The notes under the pieces: generated by a model | The model's database searches: none | What the model was told of the DNA's origin: nothing | Seen by the model: the letters and a program-made list of their open reading frames with translations, nothing else | From: Pseudomonadota bacterium | Lineage (GTDB): Bacteria > Pseudomonadota > Gammaproteobacteria > Acidithiobacillales > Acidithiobacillaceae | DNA length: 9,834 nucleotides | Reading direction: 5' to 3' | Assembly: GCA_021827445.1 (NCBI GenBank) | Contig: JAKAVW010000095.1 | Span: 1-9,834 of the forward strand | Made by a program: the position numbers and the translations under genes | Shown: one piece after another, positions 1 to 5,540 of the stretch | How positions within the stretch are numbered: the stretch's first letter is position 1 | Layout of the letters: each line of letters starts with the position of its first letter

Positions 1-1605
1 GAACCTCTGCGTCCGGCTCTCGGCAAGCGCGAGATCAAGAAATCACTCGGTAGAGACTACTACCAAGCCGTCAGCCAGGCCCGACTGTTATCCCTGCAGA
101 CCGACCAGCAATTCAACACCCTGCGGCAACAGGCCGCCCAGCAGATGGACAATGCTGAAGCCGTCCAGCGTTACCTTGCTCGTCCACCAGACCAACGCCT
201 GAAGCCTATCACCCAAGTCACGCCAGAACTCGTAGCCGGACTGCGTGCTTTATGGCTTTCCAGCCTGGAAGCTGACCTCGCCTGGCGCCGCGAAGGGATC
301 GATGACGACGAATACGATGACCTCCAAGGAAACATCGCCGAGGTCCAGGCCGAGATTGCCAAAGCCCTGGCGCGGGGCAAGCCCGAGCCCTTCCTGCCTG
401 TCGTGCGTACGCTGTTGGTGGGCAGAGGCTATCAACTGGCCGTAATCCCCGAGGAAGAATCTCGTCTCGTCCTGGACGTCCTCCCAGCTCTTCAGGAAGG
501 CTATGATATCCTCGCCCAGCGGCAAGCTGGGCGACTAATCCAGCCTACGCTTTCCCCCACGGAAAATATCCCCTTACCCGCCGTTTGGGAGCCTGCAACA
601 CCTCCAGCCGATACTGGCCTGAGCTGGAAAGCATTGCTCGATCACTGGCGCGGGGATTGCGAACGCAAGCCGCGCACTGACCATGAAATTCAAAGACTGG
701 TGCATTCTCTTTCCACTTTCCTTCCCAAAGCCACCCCCGCCACCCTGACCCGCGCCCAGGTTACCGAATGGCTGCGCCATGAACGAGATCAACGGGGCAA
801 CAGTGCAAAAACACTCGAAAAGAAAGGCACTTTGGTAGGGGCGATCTTCTCCGTCGCCGTCAAAGATGAGCTGCTCCCCAAGAACCCATTTTCTGGCTTC
901 GATTACCGCCGCTTTGCCGCCAAAGAAGGGATCGCTCCCGAGGAAGAGCGGCGTCCCTTTTCGATGGATGAGTTGGCCCGGATGTTCTCCCCGGAAGGGC
1001 TTTTTGGGGTCACCAAGGGCAAAGGTGGGGGAGGCTACCATGCCCGCGTCTGGATGCCTTTGGTGGGCCTGTATTCCGGCGCCAGACTGAACGAAATCGG
1101 CCAACTCACTCTATCCCATATTGTGCTTGATCCTGTGCCTCATTTCCGTATTCTGCACGCGAAAAATCAGTCCAGTATTCGGGACGTGCCGATACATCCC
1201 AAACTGATTGAACTAGGTTTTCTAGACTACGTCGAAGCCATCCGAAACGCTGGACATATCACCCTTTGGCCCTTCCTGCGTAGCCGGGGAAAGATCAACG
1301 AAGACAGTGAGCTGCTGGGCAAATGGTTTAGTTGGTTTATTCATACCAAATTGACCATGCCTGACATGGTCGTTTTTCATTCGCTCCGTCACACGTTCAA
1401 GGACCTATGTCGCAATGCCTTGATCCCCCGTGATCTGCACCACGCCCTGACCGGCCACTCCAATCCTGGCGAGGCCAGCAACGTGGGAGACGAGTACGGC
1501 GATGGCTATGCGCTGGAGATCAAGCTTGAGCAAATGTCGAAGATCAATCCCCCGCTCAATATTCCTCGGCCGCTACGCTTCACTGGCCGGATCATGGTTG
1601 AATAG
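1..1605 (+). CDS. Tyrosine recombinase / phage-type integrase (5'-truncated by window edge)
   Basis: The reading frame is open from base 1, so the gene starts left of the window; 534 codons are visible. The first residues (LRPALGKREIKKSLG, then a tyrosine pair) resemble the N-terminal DUF6538-type domain of genomic-island integrases, so perhaps only about 30 residues are missing. A core-binding region follows (about bases 620-920) and then the catalytic domain. Catalytic residues can be placed: Arg in SGARLNEIGQL (codon at 1084), a likely beta-hairpin Lys in HAKNQ, His-x-x-Arg in HSLRH (1378 and 1387), His in TGHS (1456), and the probable nucleophile Tyr in DEYGDG (1495). All expected residues are present, so the enzyme is probably active. 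It should cut and rejoin DNA at the island's att sites. The remnant at 5541-5557 suggests a tRNA-Ser target. The gene reads away from the presumed intact tRNA, which is the usual layout. The class is certain; the subfamily is inferred. Confidence 0.95.
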   Translation, partial: EPLRPALGKREIKKSLGRDYYQAVSQARLLSLQTDQQFNTLRQQAAQQMDNAEAVQRYLARPPDQRLKPITQVTPELVAGLRALWLSSLEADLAWRREGIDDDEYDDLQGNIAEVQAEIAKALARGKPEPFLPVVRTLLVGRGYQLAVIPEEESRLVLDVLPALQEGYDILAQRQAGRLIQPTLSPTENIPLPAVWEPATPPADTGLSWKALLDHWRGDCERKPRTDHEIQRLVHSLSTFLPKATPATLTRAQVTEWLRHERDQRGNSAKTLEKKGTLVGAIFSVAVKDELLPKNPFSGFDYRRFAAKEGIAPEEERRPFSMDELARMFSPEGLFGVTKGKGGGGYHARVWMPLVGLYSGARLNEIGQLTLSHIVLDPVPHFRILHAKNQSSIRDVPIHPKLIELGFLDYVEAIRNAGHITLWPFLRSRGKINEDSELLGKWFSWFIHTKLTMPDMVVFHSLRHTFKDLCRNALIPRDLHHALTGHSNPGEASNVGDEYGDGYALEIKLEQMSKINPPLNIPRPLRFTGRIMVE

Positions 1606-1627
1606 CGATACCTCGCAGGTAAAGCTT

Positions 1628-1664
1628 GCAGCAGGGCACACCCAGAGTGTGCCCTGAAGGCTGC
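1628..1664 (+). terminator. Strong hairpin just after the integrase stop, terminator-like
   Basis: A perfect 10-bp stem (1632-1641 with 1647-1656) closes a 5-base loop, CCAGA. GCAG at 1628-1631 can extend it with CTGC at 1661-1664 across a 4-base bulge. It begins 23 bp after the integrase stop, where a terminator would be expected. No T-run follows on either strand, so this is not a classic intrinsic terminator. It may act in Rho-dependent ending, protect the mRNA 3' end, or be the first of the hairpins that fill this region. Confidence 0.35.
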
Positions 1665-1825
1665 TATGGGTGCCACCAAGATTTGGACGGGGGCAACAAC
1701 ACCCTACCCAGATACCCTAAACAGGGCTTACAGAGCCAGGAAAGGCCGACAACGGCGGGAGCCGCAGCCACCACGCGCAGCGGTGGCGCGGGGTGCAGCC
1801 TGAGGCGCAGCCGTAAGGCGGAACC

Positions 1826-1866
1826 CCTCCGTTCGGTTCGTGCGTTCAGCACGGAGCGAAAGGAGG
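1826..1866 (+). repeat. 41-nt imperfect hairpin with two single-base mismatches
   Basis: CCTCC (1826-1830) pairs with GGAGG (1862-1866). A G/A mismatch follows (1831, 1861), then TTCG (1832-1835) with CGAA (1857-1860), a G/G mismatch (1836, 1856), and seven pairs (1837-1843 with 1849-1855, one of them G-T). The loop is GTTCA (1844-1848). That gives 16 pairs with no bulges. The purine-purine mismatches fall on this strand, which mildly favours a + strand RNA, though a DNA role is equally possible. Confidence 0.65.
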
Positions 1867-1880
1867 CCGGGGGCAACTTG

Positions 1881-1913
1881 CTCAGGTGGAGGCGCGCAGC
1901 GCCGGAACCCGAG
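1881..1913 (+). repeat. 33-nt hairpin with symmetric GGA/GGA internal loop
   Basis: The inner stem GGCGC/GCGCC (1891-1895, 1899-1903) closes a GCA triloop. It is flanked by a 3x3 internal loop, GGA on both sides (1888-1890, 1904-1906). Three pairs follow, GGT/ACC (1885-1887, 1907-1909), then an A/C mismatch, then CTC/GAG (1881-1883, 1911-1913). The two arms stay exactly in register throughout. Confidence 0.55.
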
Positions 1914-1991
1914 GAGCCGGAGGCGACGACGCCGGTGCGCGTCCAGCGGCACCGTGTGAGTGGGTTGCCGCCGGGCGCGCAGTGCCCGGGG

Positions 1992-2102
1992 GACCGCTGT
2001 AACGGGGGCAGGCGAGCGCGTCCAGCGCTCGGCCTGGAAATGGGGGCGTTCAGCCCCTATTTACTGGCTTCCTGCCCCTAATCATGGTCGCCGAAGGCGG
2101 TC
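1992..2102 (+). repeat. Nested branched fold: two hairpins inside an 8-bp stem
   Basis: GGGGCAGG (2005-2012) pairs perfectly with CCTGCCCC (2071-2078). Inside lie hairpin A, a 7-bp perfect stem (2013-2019 with 2025-2031, loop GTCCA), and hairpin B, a 10-bp stem (2038-2047 with 2053-2062, loop GTTCA, one G-T pair). Outside, GACCGC (1992-1997) can pair with GCGGTC (2097-2102), which would close a larger multibranch unit. It competes with a local hairpin with a GAA loop (2089-2099), itself framed by ATG/CAT (2084-2086, 2102-2104). This is the most organised part of the array and the best place to test for a folded RNA or a cruciform. Confidence 0.6.
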
Positions 2103-2110
2103 ATACCCGC

Positions 2111-2179
2111 TGGGTGTAGAGCGCGGGAGCGCACGGAACCCACAGGCGCCAGGGTCGGTACATAGCCCCCACCTGGCGC
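2111..2179 (+). repeat. Last two hairpins of the array before the downstream gene
   Basis: The first hairpin pairs TGGGT (2111-2115) with ACCCA (2138-2142) around an inner GCGC/GCGC stem (2121-2124, 2129-2132) capped by GGGA, which fits the GNRA tetraloop pattern. The internal loop is a symmetric 5x5. The second is an 8-bp perfect stem, GCGCCAGG (2146-2153) with CCTGGCGC (2172-2179), around an 18-base loop. Beyond it, up to 2236, only a small GCAC/GTGC hairpin (2178-2188) stands out. Confidence 0.5.
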
Positions 2180-2236
2180 ACAAGGTGCAAACACGCGCGA
2201 CGCCGACCTATGACCGCACCCTGCGGGCGGGGTCGC

Positions 2237-2242
2237 TATACT
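2237..2242 (+). promoter_or_regulatory. Candidate -10 element TATACT, almost touching the start codon
   Basis: TATACT lies 4 bp before the ATG at 2247. No Shine-Dalgarno sequence precedes that ATG. If this is a real -10 box, transcription would begin at or within a base or two of the start codon and give a leaderless mRNA. A good -35 box at normal spacing is not evident; TGACCG at 2211-2216 is 20 bp away. Support is therefore weak. Confidence 0.3.
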
Positions 2243-2246
2243 GCGC

Positions 2247-3143
2247 ATGGACACCTTACAGAAGCACCAAGGAAACCTGCTGGATGGCCTGGAAGCGGTC
2301 AGCCGCTTCGGCTGGCTCACCCGCGACCAGATCACCCGCTTACTGTGGCCGGGCAGCTCCCCCGGCACCCGTGAAAAGCTCGGCAACCGCCTGCTCGGCA
2401 ATGCGCAGGAGAAGGGCCTGCTGCTACGCCGGGTCATCGATGGCGGCGGTTCCGCCTATGTACTGCGCCCCGCTGGAGCCGCCTTCCTGAATGGGCTCAG
2501 GCCACAGGTCGGCGCCAAGTCTGGCCTGGATTTACGCCTCGGAAACGTTCGGCACCGGAGCCTCATTAACAATATTCTCATCACTCAGATGCTGCAGGGC
2601 GCACAGGTCTGGACCGAATATGAGATACTGACCCGGCGCACACCCCCGCTCATGGTGGCCGGCAAGGTGCCGGATGGAGCGATCCTCCAGAGCGACGATG
2701 AAGGCGCGGAACTACAGTGGATCGAAGTGGAAGCGCACAGCCGGAAACGGGCGGATTTTGAAGCGCTGTGCCAATTCATCCGGGGATCATTAGCAGCGGC
2801 GTGCCGGGGACCCTATCAGATCAGCGAGAAGGTTTATCTTACGGGCCTCAGTCTTTACTTTGCAGAGGACCACCTGGGGGCCACGCTGACGCAAAGGCTG
2901 TCAAGAGTGGCCGAGGAAGAACGCTGGTCGGACACTCTGCAGGATGCCATTGAACTTTACAGGGCGCATCAGACCGCACGGGGGCGCTGGGATGGTCTGG
3001 AACAGGTCGGAACGCTGCTGTATCCACCCGAGAACTGGAGAGGAAGGCGGCTTTCCGCTACGGAATCTGCGCTGACAGAGCGCGTCCGCCGCCTGAGTGC
3101 CGAGCTGGAACAGATCAAGGCGCAGGAGAGGAAGGCAGAATAA
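2247..3143 (+). CDS. Replication-relaxation family protein (winged helix plus PD-(D/E)xK-like fold)
   Basis: 298 residues. Residues 12-80 look like a winged-helix DNA-binding domain: a helix with FGWLTRDQITRLLW, a second helix with TREKLGNRLL, and a wing with SAYVLRPAGAAFL. This layout is typical of the Replic_Relax (PF13814-type) proteins of plasmids and integrated elements. A central domain has E126 in EYEI, PDG at 142-144 and ExE at 160-162 (WIEVEAHS), resembling a PD-(D/E)xK nuclease-like core, although the usual lysine is not clear. The last 30 residues are charged and probably coiled coil. It is a cytoplasmic DNA-binding protein; the family is linked to replication or mobilisation, but its biochemistry is poorly known. 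It follows the hairpin array directly, so those hairpins are a natural candidate binding site (inference). The start has no ribosome binding site. Family assignment is from memory of the pattern. Confidence 0.7.
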   Translation: MDTLQKHQGNLLDGLEAVSRFGWLTRDQITRLLWPGSSPGTREKLGNRLLGNAQEKGLLLRRVIDGGGSAYVLRPAGAAFLNGLRPQVGAKSGLDLRLGNVRHRSLINNILITQMLQGAQVWTEYEILTRRTPPLMVAGKVPDGAILQSDDEGAELQWIEVEAHSRKRADFEALCQFIRGSLAAACRGPYQISEKVYLTGLSLYFAEDHLGATLTQRLSRVAEEERWSDTLQDAIELYRAHQTARGRWDGLEQVGTLLYPPENWRGRRLSATESALTERVRRLSAELEQIKAQERKAE

Positions 3144-3242
3144 CCGCCCGACTGGGTCTCTGAATCTGATTTCATTTTGTAGCATGGGCAGGTAGCTGCA
3201 GCGACCTCTTGGAGTGTGGTTTTCTATTTTTTTTATTTGTGT

Positions 3243-3248
3243 TATAAA
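3243..3248 (+). promoter_or_regulatory. Candidate -10 element TATAAA for the AT-rich orphan gene
   Basis: TATAAA sits 30 bp before the ATG at 3279, a normal distance for a short leader. The upstream stretch 3217-3241 is almost pure T and A with no clear -35 hexamer; TTTTCT at 3220 has the right 17-bp spacing but poor match. Base composition drops sharply here compared with the preceding gene. Confidence 0.3.
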
Positions 3249-3278
3249 ACATCTCAGCGTTCAAGGAGATGTCGTGCT

Positions 3279-3665
3279 ATGCCAACTATCAGAAATATTA
3301 GAGAAATTCATGTTACTAATGTTGATAACGAGTTATACATCATTGCATCGAACGGTAATGGAAGTAGCGAAATTTGTCATATTAAATCAGGGTTTGATGA
3401 TCCGGTAAATTACAAGTTTTTCCCTCCTGCGATTTTGTTAACTGGTGAATACGATCTCATTATAATAGGGATCAACTGGGCTCGTGGTCCTCAAGGTTTT
3501 CACGTCTCCATTACCGGAGATGAGCATGAAGAATGCGAAAAACCTTTAATTTTTCAGTTTCAGAAAGAAGAAAACCCAGACGCGCCAGTTGGCGCAAACT
3601 GGAGTCATGTGATACATGTTACTGTTGAATCCGGTGGGATTATCACCCCTGGATCTTCTGCATAA
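3279..3665 (+). CDS. Hypothetical protein, small, probably all-beta, AT-rich gene
   Basis: 128 residues from the ATG at 3279, chosen because AAGGAG at 3263-3268 lies 10 bp upstream. An in-frame ATG at 3216 has no such site and would add an implausible leader. I do not recognise the family. The protein alternates short hydrophobic strands with polar turns (IHVTNVDNELYIIAS, YDLIIIGINWA, FHVSITGDEHEE, SHVIHVTVES), suggesting a compact beta sandwich. It has no signal peptide or membrane helix, and is acidic in its second half. It has no obvious operon partner: the genes to the right read the other way. Its base composition is much richer in A and T than the integrase or the chromosomal genes, which suggests separate acquisition as island cargo. 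The clean ribosome binding site and intact frame support a real gene. Confidence 0.65.
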   Translation: MPTIRNIREIHVTNVDNELYIIASNGNGSSEICHIKSGFDDPVNYKFFPPAILLTGEYDLIIIGINWARGPQGFHVSITGDEHEECEKPLIFQFQKEENPDAPVGANWSHVIHVTVESGGIITPGSSA

Positions 3666-3871
3666 GAGAGTGAATCATTCCCTGGGCGGGTGTCACCGAT
3701 CTGTTTTCAGCAGTCGGGCGGCATTGGCTTTTCTGCTGGCGCGTAGCAGTGTGGAAATAATTGCCACGGGTTGCTTGGTTATCTCTCTGGCACCCGGAAT
3801 GGTTTACTATCCAGAGTTAACCCGCTTTTCGTTCTACGTGAGTCTAACAGGCCAGTAACACTAATTACTGA

Positions 3872-4513
3872 TCACTTAGTTGGGGGTGTTTCCTGAGAGT
3901 CAATTTTGCGTGCCTCAGCAATCATGGCCCGAAGTTCGGCTATACTATACGGCTCTTGGCGAAGATGGGCTATCGCATGGCAGTTCGGGCAAAGAGGCCG
4001 AAGGTCGCGAATCGGGTCCAGTTCATACTCTGTTTTCACTGATGAGATAGGTTTGATGTGATGAACATGAATGAAACCGTCTGCGACAGTACCATAGACA
4101 CCAGACAGTTTGATACCGCAAGCGTGGCATATGCTTCCATAGTGGGAGATACACTTGCTTCTTGCTGTTCGATCTCGTTCATACCGATTTACGATAACCG
4201 TTACAGCGGCACCCTCAAGGTGTTCGGCGCGACCTGTGCCTAATGGCAGTTCTTCTGGAAGGCTTACGCGCCACGCAGAAAGCAGTTGATATGTAGGAAG
4301 CGACGATATTAGGTGGGGAACATTTGTGCGCTTGGTGACCTTGATCCCGAAGGCTTCAAGATCGTCTTTGGAGTTAATGATGGCAAACCCATTCTTGTCA
4401 AACAGCGCACATGGGAAATCGGTGATCGCCCCATAGAAATTGCCCCAAGAACTGTAGAGCGCTTGCTTGCAGGAAATTCCGAGTTCTTGTGAAAGTTCAG
4501 CACCCTTGCTCAT
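3872..4513 (-). CDS. HNH endonuclease, McrA-like
   Basis: 213 residues. The C-terminal half is a clear HNH nuclease of the type seen in McrA-like restriction proteins: a CxxC pair (C129, C132), the HHI metal and catalytic motif (H151, H152), then DPIRDLRPLCPNCHAIAH with C175, C178 and H183. The cysteines should bind a structural zinc, and the histidines the catalytic metal. The N-terminal half (about 1-100) contains WGNFYGAITDFPCALFDKNG; such domains before an HNH may recognise DNA, but I cannot name this one. The start lies 9 bp after the stop of the HEPN gene and lacks its own Shine-Dalgarno site, so it probably relies on translational coupling, with both proteins made from one mRNA. It likely cuts DNA, possibly modified or foreign DNA. 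The HNH assignment is firm; the McrA-like role is inferred. Confidence 0.85.
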   Translation of the reverse strand: MSKGAELSQELGISCKQALYSSWGNFYGAITDFPCALFDKNGFAIINSKDDLEAFGIKVTKRTNVPHLISSLPTYQLLSAWRVSLPEELPLGTGRAEHLEGAAVTVIVNRYERDRTARSKCISHYGSICHACGIKLSGVYGTVADGFIHVHHIKPISSVKTEYELDPIRDLRPLCPNCHAIAHLRQEPYSIAELRAMIAEARKIDSQETPPTK

Positions 4514-4522
4514 GTGAAGTGG

Positions 4523-5167
4523 CTAACGCAGAGCTGGCTGACACTGCGCTGCGCGATAAAGCCGCTGTGATGTTACAGTCGGACGTAGCCGATCTATGAC
4601 ATCTCTTGCACCAAGCCAGTGTTTATCATTTTTCGGAAGGGTTTTAGGCAAGGTATTGAGTGGCGCCACCTCTTCTATAATGAGCCTTAATTTAATAATT
4701 ATTGATCCAAGAGTATCTTGATCAATATTCATCTTAATTATGCTATTGTTATAATCCATGGAGCAATCATAATCCATGTGTGCCAGTATTTTGTTTCTCG
4801 CTTCTAATCCTGGGGAAAACGTATTCTTGACCTCCTGAAGTCGCTGCTTAGCTAAAGCTCTTTTAGGAAAATCGGTAGATGTGAAGGATATTATAACTCT
4901 TTCCAGCGTGAGATTATTTTTTTTCATTTTTCCCTTACCTTGTTCTGCTGGGTCAAGAAGCTTTGCTATCCCTAGGTATATTATATCTACCAGCAACTTT
5001 CTGGTCATATAGAAAAAATGAGGTGCGGTGGCATTAATTATCTGTTCAAGGTCGCCAGAAAGCTCAGGAGTTGGTTGTTGTGAGAGGCAATCGAGCTCAT
5101 ACATGTAACGCTCCAGCCATGCCACTTGATTGCAGATCACGTTTAATTCATCTGATTTAGAGAACAT
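4523..5167 (-). CDS. HEPN domain protein, AbiU2-like (candidate toxin or abortive-infection RNase)
   Basis: 214 residues. The start is set at the ATG with its first base at 5167: AGGAGG (5175-5180 on this strand) lies 7 bp upstream. A TTG one codon earlier would be too close. The chain is mostly helical. A helix with LLVDIIYLGIAKLLDP is followed by NNLTLERVI and, at R124-H130, the RNKILAH sequence. That Arg-x5-His fits the HEPN ribonuclease motif, and the whole layout matches AbiU2-type HEPN proteins of lactococcal phage abortive infection. HEPN proteins usually cut RNA and arrest growth. It is first in a two-gene operon with the HNH nuclease, the kind of pairing seen in defence cassettes. 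Its AT content is higher than that of the housekeeping genes. No separate antitoxin gene is visible, so control must come from the partner, from self-inhibition, or from a trigger. The fold is likely; the defence role is inferred. Confidence 0.7.
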   Translation of the reverse strand: MFSKSDELNVICNQVAWLERYMYELDCLSQQPTPELSGDLEQIINATAPHFFYMTRKLLVDIIYLGIAKLLDPAEQGKGKMKKNNLTLERVIISFTSTDFPKRALAKQRLQEVKNTFSPGLEARNKILAHMDYDCSMDYNNSIIKMNIDQDTLGSIIIKLRLIIEEVAPLNTLPKTLPKNDKHWLGARDVIDRLRPTVTSQRLYRAAQCQPALR

Positions 5168-5340
5168 CAACGTACCTCCTGATCACGTAAATAGTTGTTC
5201 GTCACATTAAGGCATAATGTATCAGAAGGTCCAATGTGATTTTGCCCCCCTGACATGGCTCCATGATCTGCCAGGCTTCATGGTTACTCGTTCACAGCGG
5301 CATTGCCGGATCAATGATACAATATGGAGAATGTGGTGGC

Positions 5341-5364
5341 GAGCAGGGCATTTTCGCCCTGCTC
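5341..5364. repeat. Perfect 9-bp hairpin near island right end
   Basis: GAGCAGGGC (5341-5349) pairs with GCCCTGCTC (5356-5364) around the loop ATTTTC. Neither side carries a T-run, so it is not a standard terminator on either strand. It stands alone between the divergent HEPN promoter region and the att arm repeats. Confidence 0.6.
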
Positions 5365-5371
5365 GGTGCAA

Positions 5372-5398
5372 GGTCTTAGCGCAGTGGTCTTAGCGCAG
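5372..5398 (+). repeat. Tandem direct repeat GGTCTTAGCGCAG, two copies
   Basis: The 13-mer occurs at 5372-5384 and 5386-5398, separated by one base. It starts 8 bp after the hairpin and lies about 150 bp from the att core, where accessory or arm-type binding sites would be expected. A role in recombination is inferred only. Confidence 0.6.
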
Positions 5399-5456
5399 AG
5401 GTTGAAATGGTTGCCGTAAGGGCACTATACTCCGTTCCGGTGTTGGACCGGATTTC

Positions 5457-5477
5457 TGGTACAACGAGGTGGTACAA
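5457..5477 (+). repeat. Paired TGGTACAA repeats, candidate integrase arm sites
   Basis: TGGTACAA occurs at 5457-5464 and 5470-5477, a 13-bp period that is a little more than one helical turn. They lie about 65-85 bp from the att core. Short direct repeats at this distance are usual for arm-type sites of tyrosine integrases. Matching copies should exist at the left end, outside the window. Confidence 0.45.
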
Positions 5478-5540
5478 AAAGCAAAAACGGGTTCTTTGTA
5501 ATCGGTTGTTAAACAAGGAACATATATTATTAGTGGAGTG

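Larger units (their letters stand above)
1755..2190. repeat. Hairpin array: dense GC-rich inverted repeats with recurring GTYCA and GCA loops
   Basis: This is the core of the gene-free stretch 1606-2246. Hairpins I can pair by eye, given as stem/stem: 1767-1772/1782-1787; 1826-1830/1862-1866 with inner parts; 1891-1895/1899-1903; 1922-1925/1930-1933; 1933-1938/1949-1954; 1971-1978/1982-1989; 2013-2019/2025-2031; 2038-2047/2053-2062; 2089-2092/2096-2099; 2121-2124/2129-2132; 2146-2153/2172-2179. The 9-mer GCGTYCAGC occurs four times (from 1842, 1939, 2018 and 2046), each at the tip of a hairpin with GTYCA as the loop. A second tip, a GCA triloop closed by GC pairs, occurs at 1777, 1896 and 1979, with a weak copy at 1807. 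Overlapping reading frames here have no recognisable protein content. It could be a folded RNA, a replication or transfer origin, or a REP-like array. I can see the structure but not its function. Confidence 0.75.
5171..5540. other. Right-end segment of the island, no gene seen
   Basis: Between the HEPN start and the att remnant I find no credible gene. The segment holds the leader and ribosome binding site of the HEPN gene (to about 5240), a perfect 9-bp hairpin (5341-5364), a 13-bp tandem repeat (5372-5398), a pair of TGGTACAA repeats (5457-5477), and a small inverted repeat TTGTT-A-AACAA (5506-5516). This mixture close to a recombination junction is typical of the arm region where an integrase and its helpers bind. 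A + strand frame at 5407-5634 crosses both the att site and ffs, and is not a gene. Confidence 0.6.

Noticed and set aside
574..1104. Open frame of 176 codons on the - strand inside the integrase
   Set aside because: It lies wholly opposite a gene with all catalytic motifs intact and shows no family features.
1755..2190. CRISPR array
   Set aside because: The repeated units are short loop motifs in unlike hairpins at irregular spacing. There are no repeats of CRISPR length, no equal spacers and no cas genes.
1755..2190. RNase P RNA, tmRNA or a self-splicing intron
   Set aside because: The signature sequences of these RNAs are not present, and no reverse transcriptase or homing endonuclease is linked to the segment.
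1626..2490. Several open frames on both strands across the hairpin array, the longest 176 codons at 1960-2490
   Set aside because: The products are low-complexity, rich in Arg, Ala, Gly and Pro, lack ribosome binding sites, overlap each other, and the longest runs into the replication-relaxation gene out of frame. Hairpin structure explains the sequence better.
3616..3858. Open frame of 80 codons overlapping the end of the orphan gene
   Set aside because: There is no clear ribosome binding site, the overlap is in another frame, and the product has no recognisable pattern. The 206 bp from 3666 to 3871 otherwise show only a weak 6-bp hairpin at 3853-3870.
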